This document shows positions 45,699 to 54,216 of a DNA stretch of 64,000 nucleotides, piece after piece. Both the position numbers and the translations under genes were made by a program. The stretch covers positions 2,484,501 through 2,548,500 of the forward strand of contig NC_013204.1 in the NCBI RefSeq assembly GCF_000024265.1, given 5' to 3'. The notes under the pieces are model-generated. The model did not search any database, was not told the DNA's origin, and saw only the letters and a program-made list of their open reading frames with translations. The first letter of the stretch is position 1. Every line of letters starts with the position of its first letter. The stretch is from Eggerthella lenta DSM 2243. GTDB lineage: Bacteria; Actinomycetota; Coriobacteriia; Coriobacteriales; Eggerthellaceae.

Positions 45699-47726
45699 AT
45701 GGTCAAACTTCGAGGAAACCTCACTGATAAGATGGAAGCCAATCCCGGCAAGGTGCATTTCCGCCGGTGGAAGGCCATGAGCATCGGATCGCGCATCTCG
45801 CTCGTCGTGCTCATCCTGATCGTCATGATCGCCGTGTTCGCCAACATCCTGGCGCCGCACAACCCGCTTGAGATCTTCACGGCACGCCAAGCCCCCGATG
45901 CCCAGTTCCTGTTCGGCACCGACGACAAGGGCCGCGACGTGCTGTCGCGTATGATGTACGGCGCGCGCTACTCGCTGATCATCGGCCTGGGCGCCACCGC
46001 CTTCGCCCTCGTGTGCGGCTCCATCATCGGCGCCGTCGCCGCCGTGGCGCGCAAATGGGTGTCCGAGGTCATCATGCGCATCCTGGACGTCATCATGTCC
46101 TTCCCCGGTATCGCGCTGGCCGCCACGTTCGTGCTCGTGTTCGGCAACTCGGTGCCCTCGCTCATCTTCGCGATCGGCTTTTTGTACATCCCGCAGATCG
46201 CCCGCATCGTGCGCGCCAACGTGGTGAGCGAGTACAATCAGGATTACGTGCGCGCCGTCGTCGTTTCCGGCGCCCGCGCCCCCTGGATCCTCGTGAAGCA
46301 CGTCATCCGCAACTGCATCGCCCCGGTCATGGTGTTCACCATCGTGCTGGTGGCCGACGCCATCGTGTTCGAAGCGTCGCTGTCGTTCATCTCGGCCGGC
46401 ATTCCCGAGCCCACGCCCACGTGGGGCAACATCCTGTCCGACGCCCGCGGCGGCGTGCTTGCCGGTCGTTGGTGGCAGGCGCTGTTCCCGGGTCTGGCCA
46501 TCATGATCACCGTGCTGTGCCTGAACATCCTGTCCGAGGGCATCACCGATGCCATGGCTGCCGCGCCCAAGGCCCCGGTCAAGGCCGATGACGCCGCCGT
46601 CCGCGCGAACCGCGAGGCCGACAAGCTCGTGGCCGACCCCACGCTGGCATACGCCGCCCAGGCGGAGATGCTCGAACAGCGCCTCAGCGAGCTTCAGGCG
46701 ATTGAGAAGACGCGCACCGACCGCTTCGAGGCGCGCACCGACGTGCCGCCTATTCTGGAAGTGAAGGATCTGTGCATCAAGTTCCCGCGCCACGGCGACG
46801 TGAACGTGGTCGACCACGTGAGCTTCGTGGTGCGCCCGCGCCAGACCATGGGTCTTGTGGGCGAGTCCGGCTGCGGCAAGTCCATCACCTCCCTTACCAT
46901 CATGGGGCTGCTGGATCCGAAGGCGAAGGTGTCCGGCGAGATCCTCTACGACGGCCAGAACCTGCTGAACATGGATCAGAAGCAGATGAACGCCTTGCGC
47001 GGTCGCGAAATCGCCATGATCTACCAGGACGCGCTCTCTTCGTTGAACCCGTCCATGCTGATCAAAGCCCAAATGAAGCAGCTCACGAAGCGCGGAGGAA
47101 CCCGCACGGCCGAGGAGCTGCTGGAGCTGGTAGGACTCGATCCGAAGCGCACGCTTGACTCCTACCCCCACGAACTGTCCGGCGGCCAGCGCCAGCGCGT
47201 GCTCATCGCCATGGCGCTGACGCGCGATCCGAAGCTCATCATCGCCGACGAGCCCACTACGGCTCTCGACGTGACCGTGCAGAAGCAGGTCATCGACCTG
47301 TTGAACAAGCTGCAGAAGGAGCTGGGCTTCGCGATGGTGTTCGTGAGCCACGACCTGGCGCTCGTCGCCGAGGTGGCCAACTCCATCACGGTCATGTACG
47401 CCGGCCAGGTGGTGGAGCAGGGCCCCGTGTCCGACATCCTGTGCCATCCCGTGCACGAATACACCCGCGGTCTCTTGGGTTCGGTGCTGTCCATCGAAGC
47501 CGGCGGAACGCGCCTGCACCAGGTGCCCGGCAGCGTCCCCAGCCCGAAAGACTTCCCCGAGGGCGACCGCTTCACGCCGCGCTCCAGCCATCCTGACAAG
47601 GTGTCCCAGCTGCGCCCCGTGCTCAAGCGCGTGTCCGACTCCGACCACTACTACGCCGAGCTGCCCGACAGCGAGCTCAAGCGCCTCGGCATCAAACCGT
47701 ACGTCCCAGGAGGTGCCATCATATGA
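45699..47726 (+). CDS. Fused ABC permease (DppC type) and ATPase (DppD type)
   Basis: 675 residues. Residues ~1-290 are a DppC-type permease (RISLVVLILIVMIAVFANIL, FGTDDKGRDVLSRMMYGAR and GARAPWILVKHVIRNCIAPV). A linker of ~55 residues rich in Ala and Glu leads to a complete ATPase (~345-675): Walker A GESGCGKS near 388, Q loop QDALSSLNP, signature LSGGQRQRV near 493, Walker B LIIADEP. The ending includes a cluster like the oligopeptide C-terminal domain. The fusion is real: no stop or frameshift lies between the parts. Separate genes are the rule for Dpp/Opp. It overlaps the next gene by four bases. Confidence 0.93.
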   Translation: MVKLRGNLTDKMEANPGKVHFRRWKAMSIGSRISLVVLILIVMIAVFANILAPHNPLEIFTARQAPDAQFLFGTDDKGRDVLSRMMYGARYSLIIGLGATAFALVCGSIIGAVAAVARKWVSEVIMRILDVIMSFPGIALAATFVLVFGNSVPSLIFAIGFLYIPQIARIVRANVVSEYNQDYVRAVVVSGARAPWILVKHVIRNCIAPVMVFTIVLVADAIVFEASLSFISAGIPEPTPTWGNILSDARGGVLAGRWWQALFPGLAIMITVLCLNILSEGITDAMAAAPKAPVKADDAAVRANREADKLVADPTLAYAAQAEMLEQRLSELQAIEKTRTDRFEARTDVPPILEVKDLCIKFPRHGDVNVVDHVSFVVRPRQTMGLVGESGCGKSITSLTIMGLLDPKAKVSGEILYDGQNLLNMDQKQMNALRGREIAMIYQDALSSLNPSMLIKAQMKQLTKRGGTRTAEELLELVGLDPKRTLDSYPHELSGGQRQRVLIAMALTRDPKLIIADEPTTALDVTVQKQVIDLLNKLQKELGFAMVFVSHDLALVAEVANSITVMYAGQVVEQGPVSDILCHPVHEYTRGLLGSVLSIEAGGTRLHQVPGSVPSPKDFPEGDRFTPRSSHPDKVSQLRPVLKRVSDSDHYYAELPDSELKRLGIKPYVPGGAII

Positions 47727-48583
47727 GCGAGCAGGAACGCGTGAACGCGGGCGTCCAGCCCGCAACGGGAGCGGGCGAACCCACCCCCATCATCTTCCTC
47801 GACGACATCCGCGTGACGTTCAAAACGCGCACGGGCTCCATCCTGCATCCGAACAAAGTGCAGGCCGTGCGCGGCCTCACCCTCAAGCTCATGCCCGGCG
47901 AAACCTTGGGCATCGTGGGCGAATCCGGCTGCGGCAAGTCCACCACGGCCAACGTGATGTGCGGTTTGCAACAGCCCACGTCGGGCAAGGTGTTCTTCAA
48001 GGGCGAGGACGTGACGAAGCGCTCGGCTGCGCAGCGCCGTCTCATCGGCCGCGTGATCTCGGTGGTGTTCCAGGATCCGGCCACGGCGCTGAACGCGCGC
48101 ATGAGCGTGCACGACCAGCTGATGGATCCGCTCGTGGTGCACAAGGTGGGCGACAAGACGTCCCGCGAGCGCCGCGTGCTCGACCTCATCGAGATGGTGG
48201 GCCTGCCGAACTCCGTGCTGGATGCCCTGCCGGGCCAGCTGTCCGGCGGCCAGCGCCAGCGCGTGGCCATCGCGCGCGCCCTGTCGCTTGAGCCCGACGC
48301 CATCATTGCCGACGAGCCCACCAGCGCCCTCGACGTGTCGGTGCGCGCGCAGATTTTGAACCTGCTGATGGATCTCAAGCGCGACTTGGGCCTGTCCATG
48401 GTGTTCATCAGCCACGACATCCAGACGGTGCGCTACATTTCCGACCAGATCATCGTGATGAACGCCGGAGAGGCCGTGGAGCGCGGCGCGGCGAAGGACG
48501 TGTTCGAGCACCCGAAAGACGCCTACACCAAGCTGCTTCTGGGAGCGGCTCCGTCGCTTCTGCATCCCGAATTGGGCAAGTAA
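47723..48583 (+). CDS. ABC transporter ATPase, DppF/OppF type
   Basis: 286 residues, start overlapping the previous stop (ATGA). Walker A GESGCGKS near 67, QDPATALNARMS, LSGGQRQRV near 172, Walker B IIADEPTSALD near 194, and VFISHDIQTVRYISD. It is the second ATPase of the transporter, following the fused permease-ATPase. The N-terminal ~18 residues before the ATPase core are polar. Together with the binding protein and two permeases the set is complete in four genes. Confidence 0.94.
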   Translation: MSEQERVNAGVQPATGAGEPTPIIFLDDIRVTFKTRTGSILHPNKVQAVRGLTLKLMPGETLGIVGESGCGKSTTANVMCGLQQPTSGKVFFKGEDVTKRSAAQRRLIGRVISVVFQDPATALNARMSVHDQLMDPLVVHKVGDKTSRERRVLDLIEMVGLPNSVLDALPGQLSGGQRQRVAIARALSLEPDAIIADEPTSALDVSVRAQILNLLMDLKRDLGLSMVFISHDIQTVRYISDQIIVMNAGEAVERGAAKDVFEHPKDAYTKLLLGAAPSLLHPELGK

Positions 48584-48601
48584 GCTTACGACGTTTCCCC
48601 T

Positions 48602-48631
48602 GCGCCCTCGGTTGAACCGGGGGCGCTTTTT
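48602..48631 (+). terminator. Terminator after the transporter genes
   Basis: GCGCCC-rich stem with imperfect centre (48602-48626), then TTTTT. It separates the transporter from the NanA-like gene, at least in part. Confidence 0.7.
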
Positions 48632-48654
48632 ATGTGGCGACCTGCCCTCTTGCG

Positions 48655-48683
48655 TTGACGCTTACGCTGAGGGAGTTTACCCT
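48655..48683 (+). promoter_or_regulatory. Possible promoter of the nanA-nanK-nanE genes
   Basis: TTGACG (48655-48660), 17 bases, TACCCT (48678-48683), 39 bases before the ATG. The -35 is good, the -10 poor. A terminator just upstream makes a separate transcript likely. Confidence 0.4.
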
Positions 48684-48721
48684 TTTACCGTTTACCGACG
48701 AACAGAGAGAGGCTTGCTCCT

Positions 48722-49714
48722 ATGACTGATTCACCGTTTCGCGGCGTCATTCCCCCCGTCGTCATTCCGCTGACCGAGAAGCGCCAGCTCGACCTCGAGG
48801 CGCTCGAGCGCTCCATCAACCGCATGATCGACGCGGGCGTCGACGGTCTGTTCTTCCTGGGATCCTCGGGCGAGGTTGCCTTCCTCACCGACGCGCAGCG
48901 CTACCACGTTCTGCAAGAGGCCATCGCCATGGTGCACGGCCGCGTACCGGTGCTCACGGGCATCATCGACATGGAAACCATGCGCGTGGTCGACCAGGCC
49001 AAGCGCGCGACGGGCTACGGCGTGGACGCCCTCGTGGCAACCGCCCCCTTCTACGCCCTCGGCGGTCCCAAAGAGGTGGAACGCCACTTCCGCGCCATCC
49101 GCGAGCACACCGACCTGCCGCTGTTCGCCTACGACCTGCCCGCTTGCGTGCACACGAAGCTCGATCCCACGATGCTCGTGCGCCTCGGCGAGGACGGCGT
49201 GCTGCAGGGCGTGAAGGACTCTTCGGGCGACGACGTGTCGTTCCGCTGGCTGTGCCTGCAGAACGAGGACGCCGGCCACCCGCTGCAAGTGCTGACCGGC
49301 CACGAGGTGGTCGTGGACGGCGCCTACCTGGGCGGTGCCGACGGCTCGGTTCCGGGTCTGGCGAACATCGATCCGGCAAGCTACGTGGAGCAGTGGCGCG
49401 CCGCGCAAGCCGGCGACTGGGAGCGCGTGCGCGAGATCCAGAATCACCTCGCACGCCTCATGTACGTCACGCGCGAGGTGAAGGCCACCGTGGGCTTCGG
49501 CGCGGGCGTGGGCGCGTTCAAGACGGCGCTGTGGCAGATGGGCGTGTTCAACACGAACCAGATGCGCGAGCCCGTGTGCGCGCTCGAAGGCGAGGACGTG
49601 GAGCAGATCGTCGCCGTGCTGAAGCGCGCGGGACTCATGGACGCCGACGCGCCGATCCGCCAGGCGCACTGGGATGCGTGCCCCGTCTCGCCCGGCGCTC
49701 CGGCTTGCAAGTAG
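48722..49714 (+). CDS. nanA: N-acetylneuraminate lyase-like aldolase (DHDPS/NAL family)
   Basis: 330 residues. Class I aldolase TIM barrel of the DapA/NanA family. Visible: GVIPPVVIPLTEKRQLD, the carboxylate-binding FLGSSGEVAFLT, the Tyr in LFAYDLPA and the Schiff-base Lys in LQGVKDSSGDD. Sialate lyases read near GSTGE; here GSSGE. The family also contains dihydrodipicolinate synthases and keto-deoxy-sugar aldolases, so sequence alone does not fix the substrate. The two next genes are a ROK kinase and a NanE epimerase, which makes sialic acid cleavage to ManNAc and pyruvate the best reading. The C-terminal ~20 residues are extra. Confidence 0.82.
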   Translation: MTDSPFRGVIPPVVIPLTEKRQLDLEALERSINRMIDAGVDGLFFLGSSGEVAFLTDAQRYHVLQEAIAMVHGRVPVLTGIIDMETMRVVDQAKRATGYGVDALVATAPFYALGGPKEVERHFRAIREHTDLPLFAYDLPACVHTKLDPTMLVRLGEDGVLQGVKDSSGDDVSFRWLCLQNEDAGHPLQVLTGHEVVVDGAYLGGADGSVPGLANIDPASYVEQWRAAQAGDWERVREIQNHLARLMYVTREVKATVGFGAGVGAFKTALWQMGVFNTNQMREPVCALEGEDVEQIVAVLKRAGLMDADAPIRQAHWDACPVSPGAPACK

Positions 49715-49726
49715 CGTGAGCGCCGC

Positions 49727-50677
49727 ATGAGCGTCGAACATCCATGCACGATTGCCGCCTTCGACGTGGGCGGCACGAAGATGGCGGGTGCGCTCGTGCG
49801 CTATTCCGCCGCCGATGCGGCGCCGACGGTGGACGCCCTGCGCAGCGTTCCCACGGAAGCCCAGCGCGGCGGCAGCGCCGTGCTGGACACCCTGGCCTCG
49901 CTCGTGGCCGACGTGGTAGCCGATGCCGAAGACGACGTTGTCGGCATCGGCGTGGGGACGGCCGGGCTCGTGGACGTGCGCACGGGCGGCATCGCGTTCG
50001 CCAACGAGCTCATGCCCGGCTGGACCGGTCAGCCCGTAGCCGAGCGTCTGAGCGCGTCGCTCGGCCTTCCCGTGGCCGTGCTCAACGACGTGAAGGCTCA
50101 TGCGCTCGGCGAAGCTCGTTGGGGCGCTGCCCGCGGCGCTCAAACCTGCTTCGTTATCGCAGCGGGCACCGGGCTCGGCGGCGGCATCGTGGCGAACGGC
50201 CGCGTGCTGCTAGGCGCGCACGGGTTCGCAGGCGAGCTGGGGCGAACGCCCTGCCCCGATGCGCTGGGCACGCCGCGCGCCTGCGGCACCGCCAGCGAGC
50301 TTGAATCCATCGCGGCCGGCAGCGGAATCGAAGCCCGTTACGTCGCAGCAGGAGGCGAACGCCTTGCGGGAGACGAGATAGCCAGGCGCGCCGCAGACGG
50401 CGAGGAGCTGGCACGCCGCATCATTCTGGAGGCGGGCGCGGTGCTCGGCGAAGCCATCGCAACCTGGACGGATCTGCTGGATCCGGAACTTGTCGTGCTC
50501 TCAGGCTCGGTATGCAACGCCGGAAAAGCCTGGCGAGCCGCCCTGCAAGAAGGCTTCGAGCGACAGGCGCCTTCCGTGATGCACGGCCTGCCCATCGTCG
50601 ATGCCGCGCTCGGCAGCCGAGCCCCGCTCATCGGAGCCGCCGAATACCTGCTCGATACCCTGAAAGGACGATCATGA
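49727..50677 (+). CDS. nanK: ROK family sugar kinase, probable N-acetylmannosamine kinase
   Basis: 316 residues. ROK fold start AAFDVGGTKMAGALV (ATP phosphate loop), VGIGVGTAGLVDVRTGGIAF, GAARGAQTCFVIAAGTGLGG. The zinc loop reads GRTPCPDALGTPRACGTASE with fewer Cys than the usual CxCGxxGCxE pattern. So metal binding may be altered. The gene overlaps the epimerase gene by four bases (ATGA). Context suggests ManNAc phosphorylation; a glucokinase-like role cannot be excluded from sequence. No DNA-binding domain is present, so it is a kinase and not a ROK repressor. Confidence 0.83.
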   Translation: MSVEHPCTIAAFDVGGTKMAGALVRYSAADAAPTVDALRSVPTEAQRGGSAVLDTLASLVADVVADAEDDVVGIGVGTAGLVDVRTGGIAFANELMPGWTGQPVAERLSASLGLPVAVLNDVKAHALGEARWGAARGAQTCFVIAAGTGLGGGIVANGRVLLGAHGFAGELGRTPCPDALGTPRACGTASELESIAAGSGIEARYVAAGGERLAGDEIARRAADGEELARRIILEAGAVLGEAIATWTDLLDPELVVLSGSVCNAGKAWRAALQEGFERQAPSVMHGLPIVDAALGSRAPLIGAAEYLLDTLKGRS

Positions 50678-51348
50678 CCGATCCCCTGATTTCCTCCCTG
50701 CAAGGCAAGCTCATCGTCAGCTGCCAGGCCTACGTGGGCGAGCCGATGCGCCACCCCGAAACCATGGCGCAGGTTGCCCTGTCCGCCGAACGCGGCGGCG
50801 CAGCCGCTATCCGCTGCCAAGGCCTTGCCGACATCGCCGCCATCAAAGGCCAGGTGGAAATCCCCGTCATCGGCCTTTGGAAAGAGGGGCACGACGGCGT
50901 CTACATCACGCCGACGCTGCGCCACGCGCGCGCCTGCATCGCCGCCGGCTCCGACGTGGTGGCCATCGATGCCACGGCACGCCCCCGCCTCGACGGTCGC
51001 ACCTTCGAGGAGACCGTGGAGGCTTTGCGCGGTGAAACGCTGATCATGGCCGACTGCTCCTGCATGGACGACGTGCAGCGGGCGCTCGAAGCCGGTGCGG
51101 ACATCGTGTCCACCACCCTGGCGGGCTACGTGCCCGGCGGCCGCGAGAAAACCGCCGGCCCCGACCTCGAGTTCCTGCGCGAGGCCGTCGCCGCGGCGGG
51201 CGACGTGCCCGTGTTCTGCGAGGGTCGCATCCACACGCTCGCCGATGCGCAGGCGGCCATGGAGGCGGGAGCCTTCGCCATCGTGGTGGGGACGGCCATC
51301 ACCCACCCGCAGTCCATCACTTCCTGGTTCGCCGACGCCATCGGCTAG
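50674..51348 (+). CDS. nanE: N-acetylmannosamine-6-phosphate 2-epimerase
   Basis: 224 residues from MTDPLISSLQGKLIVSCQAY. NanE motifs: SCQAYVGEPMRHPETMA, GAAAIRCQGLADIAAIKG, IPVIGLWKEGHDGVYITPT (catalytic Lys), VAIDATARPRLDG, and the late ADIVSTTLAGYVPGG. It converts ManNAc-6-P to GlcNAc-6-P. The length is standard. It is coupled to the kinase by start/stop overlap and followed by a strong terminator. This is the gene in the cluster whose family is most specific for sialic-acid breakdown. Confidence 0.93.
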   Translation: MTDPLISSLQGKLIVSCQAYVGEPMRHPETMAQVALSAERGGAAAIRCQGLADIAAIKGQVEIPVIGLWKEGHDGVYITPTLRHARACIAAGSDVVAIDATARPRLDGRTFEETVEALRGETLIMADCSCMDDVQRALEAGADIVSTTLAGYVPGGREKTAGPDLEFLREAVAAAGDVPVFCEGRIHTLADAQAAMEAGAFAIVVGTAITHPQSITSWFADAIG

Positions 51349-51370
51349 GACGCGCCGAATCCGATGCGCG

Positions 51371-51408
51371 AAGCCCTGGAGGGGATCATCCCCCTCCAGG
51401 GCTTTTTT
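51371..51408 (+). terminator. Rho-independent terminator after nanE
   Basis: Arms of 14 bases (51371-51384, 51391-51404) with six-base loop and a six-T run. It ends the nan transcript; the next gene is convergent. Confidence 0.9.
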
Positions 51409-51416
51409 CATGCCCG

Positions 51417-52829
51417 TCAGCTCACGTGCGCCTCGGCGGTGACACGCGCCTCCGGATCGTCCAGAACCGAGCGGTCGAGGCCGCCCGCAACATGCGAGGC
51501 TGTAATGCCCGCCACCATGGAGTCGCTGACGTTGAGGGCGGTGCGACCCATGTCGATGAGCGGCTCCACGGATGCGAGGACGGCCACCACCTCGATAGGA
51601 AGCCCCATCGTCCCCAACACGATGAGCGAGGCGAACGTCGCTCCCCCGCCCACTCCTGCCACACCGAACGAGCTGATGGCCACCACGGCGATGAGCGGCA
51701 CGAAGAACGTAGGAGACAGCACGTCGATGCCTACGGTAGGCGCCACGATGGTGGCCAGCATCGCCGGGTACACGCCCGCGCACCCGTTCTGCCCGATAGA
51801 CATGCCGAAGCTTGCCGCGAGGTTCGCCGACGCGCTGTCCACGCCCAGGGCTTTATGCTGCGTCTCGATGTTGAGCGGCAGCGCGCCCGCGCTCGAACGC
51901 GATACGAACGCGAAGCTGAGCACGGGAAACGCCTTCTTGAAGTAGGTCGCCGGATTCACACGGTTCGCCAGCAAGATGAGACAATGCACGCACAGCACCG
52001 CCAGCAACGCGCCGTAAGACACGAGCACGAACTTTCCCAGTCCGAGGATGGCGCGGTAATCGCTCGCGGCCATCACCTTCGCGATGAGCGCGAGGATACC
52101 GTACGGGGTGAGCCCTAGCACCATGGCCACTATCCGCATGACGATGCCGTACAGGCTGTCGATGAGGCTCTTGAAGAAGTCTGCCTGGTCAACGTCTTTA
52201 TCGCGCAACCCGATATATGCGACGCCGAGGATGGCCGAGAAGATGACGACCGCGATGGTGGAGGTGGATCGGGCGCCAGCGAGGTCGGCGAAGGGGTTCG
52301 TCGGGATGAACGAGAGGATTTCCTGCGGCAGCGTAAGGCTGGCAGCCTCGCTCTGCTGGGAGGCGAGCGACGAAAGCTCGGCGGCATCGGTGGTCGCGGC
52401 ATCGAGGAAGCCCGCATGCGCAAGCCCGGTCAGAACCGTCGCACCCCAGCCTAGCACGGCCGCAACGGTCACCGTGCCCAGCAGCACGGCCAACACCGCG
52501 AAGGCGATGCGCCCGAAGTGCTCGGTGACCTCCGCGCGCGTGAACGCCCCGACGATGGCCACGAACACGAGCGGCATGACGAGCATCTTCAACAAGCCGA
52601 TATAACCCTGCCCCACGATGGATATCCAGTCGAGCGCCGTCGTGGCAGCATCCCCGTCGCGGCCGAGCAACAGCTGGATTCCCAAACCTAGCAGGACGCC
52701 CAGCCCGAGCGCGGTGAACACCCTCGCCGTGAAGCTTAGGCCCTTCGATCGCATGATCTTGAGCACGACGAGCATGGCAGCGAACACCGCCAAGATACCT
52801 GCGACGGGCACCAGCACCTCCATCGACAT
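51417..52829 (-). CDS. tcyP: L-cystine/dicarboxylate sodium symporter, TcyP type
   Basis: 470 residues with about nine membrane helices; the ATG at 52829 follows GGAAGGG, and an ATG two codons later is equally possible. It belongs to the dicarboxylate/amino acid:cation family. The TcyP branch is suggested by GYIGLLKMLVMPLVFVAIVG, SSAGALPLNIETQHKALGVD, and GQNGCAGVYPAMLATIVAPT. TcyP imports cystine. It lies between the nan genes and nagA; no link in function is needed. A gap of ~250 bases separates it from nagA, with only the nagA terminator in it. Confidence 0.82.
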   Translation of the reverse strand: MSMEVLVPVAGILAVFAAMLVVLKIMRSKGLSFTARVFTALGLGVLLGLGIQLLLGRDGDAATTALDWISIVGQGYIGLLKMLVMPLVFVAIVGAFTRAEVTEHFGRIAFAVLAVLLGTVTVAAVLGWGATVLTGLAHAGFLDAATTDAAELSSLASQQSEAASLTLPQEILSFIPTNPFADLAGARSTSTIAVVIFSAILGVAYIGLRDKDVDQADFFKSLIDSLYGIVMRIVAMVLGLTPYGILALIAKVMAASDYRAILGLGKFVLVSYGALLAVLCVHCLILLANRVNPATYFKKAFPVLSFAFVSRSSAGALPLNIETQHKALGVDSASANLAASFGMSIGQNGCAGVYPAMLATIVAPTVGIDVLSPTFFVPLIAVVAISSFGVAGVGGGATFASLIVLGTMGLPIEVVAVLASVEPLIDMGRTALNVSDSMVAGITASHVAGGLDRSVLDDPEARVTAEAHVS

Positions 52830-52973
52830 AGGCAACGCCCTTCCTCGTTTATCCGACGAAAAAAGTAGAGTATAGGACGAGCATGCCAAGAAGAAACCGG
52901 AAAGCCGTCAAAGAGAATGAAGCGTCACCGAACGGTAGCGCCGCCGGCTGCCGCCCCCCTAAAAAACGGCAAA

Positions 52974-53037
52974 GGGCGAAGGGCTCTGCACAGAGCGGCC
53001 GAGAGCGTCGGTCGCCTCCGCACGGAACCCTTCGCCC
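52974..53037 (-). terminator. Terminator after nagA
   Basis: GGGCGAAGGG (52974-52983) pairs with CCCTTCGCCC (53028-53037) across a long, partly paired loop, and is followed on the minus strand by CTTTGCCGTTTTTT. It ends the nagB-nagA transcript. Confidence 0.6.
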
Positions 53038-53076
53038 CGCTGCCGAGCCCTCGCCCGGCGCAATGAACGCAGAAAG

Positions 53077-54216
53077 CTACCCCAGCAGCTCGCCTCGCAG
53101 GATCACGTGGCGCACGCGGAGGTTCTCATCGAGCACCACGGCGTCGGCGATCTTGCCGACCTCGATGCTGCCGCGCTCCCCTTCCAGCCCCAACGCACGG
53201 GCAGGATTGGCGCTGGCGGCCCGAACAGCTGCATCCAGCGGGATGCCCATGTCGCGTACGGCGACGCGCACACACGCCATGAGGTCGGTGGCCGAGCCCG
53301 CGATAGTGCCGCTGCGCAGCGTGGCGACGTTGCCCCGCACGGTGACATCCTGGCCGCCCAGCGAGTACTCGCCGTCGTCGAGGCCCGTCGCCATCATCGA
53401 GTCGCTGATAAGGATGACCCTATCGGCTCCGAAAGCGGCGAACAGGAGACGCACCATGGACGGATGGATATGCACCCCGTCGGCGATAAGCTCGGGCATC
53501 ACCTCTGAATGGTCGAACGCCGCGCCGATGGGGCCGGGCTTGCGGTGGTGCAGCGGCGGCATGGCGTTGCACAGGTGCGTCATCTGCCGAGCGCCGGCTT
53601 CGATGGCCGCGCACGCGGTATCGTAGTCGGCCTGCGTATGCGCGATGGACACGCGCACGCCGGACGACACCGAGCGGATGAAATCGAGCGCGCCGTCCAC
53701 CTCGGGCGCCACGTCGACCAATTTGATGAGATTGCCCGAACGTTCCTGCAAGCGACGGAACATCGCCTCGTCGGGCAGATGGAGGTAGGCAGGGTTCTGC
53801 GCGCCGATGTTGCCGGGCGAGATGTAGGGACCCTCCATGTTGATGCCCACGAGCGCCGCCCCGTCGCGCTTCGCCTCGTAGGAGGCCGCGGCGTCCATGA
53901 TGGGAGCCAGCACGTCTTCGGGATAGGTCATCGTGGCCGGGCAGATGGCCGTCACGCCGCACGAGGCCTCGTGCCGCGCGATGGCGTCGATGGCCTCTTC
54001 GGTGCCGTCGCAGAAGTCGTGCCCCACGCATCCATGGAAATGCAGGTCGATGAGGCCCGGAACGACGTAGCATCCCGACGCGTCGAGTACCTGACCGTCA
54101 GCCGCCGTCGCCGCAGTGCCCTGCGGGTCGACAGCCGCGAAGCGCTCGCCTTCGATGACGATGTCGGCGGACGCGAATCCCGCGCCCATCAGAACCGAGC
54201 CGCCCCTTACTTGCAC
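53077..54216 (-). CDS. nagA: N-acetylglucosamine-6-phosphate deacetylase
   Basis: 379 residues. Start is GTG inside the end of nagB (ten-base overlap). Amidohydrolase motifs: VVPGLIDLHFHGCVGHDF, GINMEGPYISPGNIGAQ (metal Glu), IAHTQADYD, THLCNAMPPLHHRKPG, and ILISDSMMATGLDDG with the catalytic Asp. It removes the acetyl group from GlcNAc-6-P giving GlcN-6-P. Paired HxH (LHFHG) at the start suggests a two-metal type. It is co-transcribed with nagB and ends in a terminator. Confidence 0.95.
   Translation of the reverse strand: MQVRGGSVLMGAGFASADIVIEGERFAAVDPQGTAATAADGQVLDASGCYVVPGLIDLHFHGCVGHDFCDGTEEAIDAIARHEASCGVTAICPATMTYPEDVLAPIMDAAASYEAKRDGAALVGINMEGPYISPGNIGAQNPAYLHLPDEAMFRRLQERSGNLIKLVDVAPEVDGALDFIRSVSSGVRVSIAHTQADYDTACAAIEAGARQMTHLCNAMPPLHHRKPGPIGAAFDHSEVMPELIADGVHIHPSMVRLLFAAFGADRVILISDSMMATGLDDGEYSLGGQDVTVRGNVATLRSGTIAGSATDLMACVRVAVRDMGIPLDAAVRAASANPARALGLEGERGSIEVGKIADAVVLDENLRVRHVILRGELLG

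Noticed and set aside
49727-50677. ROK family transcriptional repressor
   Set aside because: No N-terminal helix-turn-helix is present; the protein starts directly with the kinase ATP motif.
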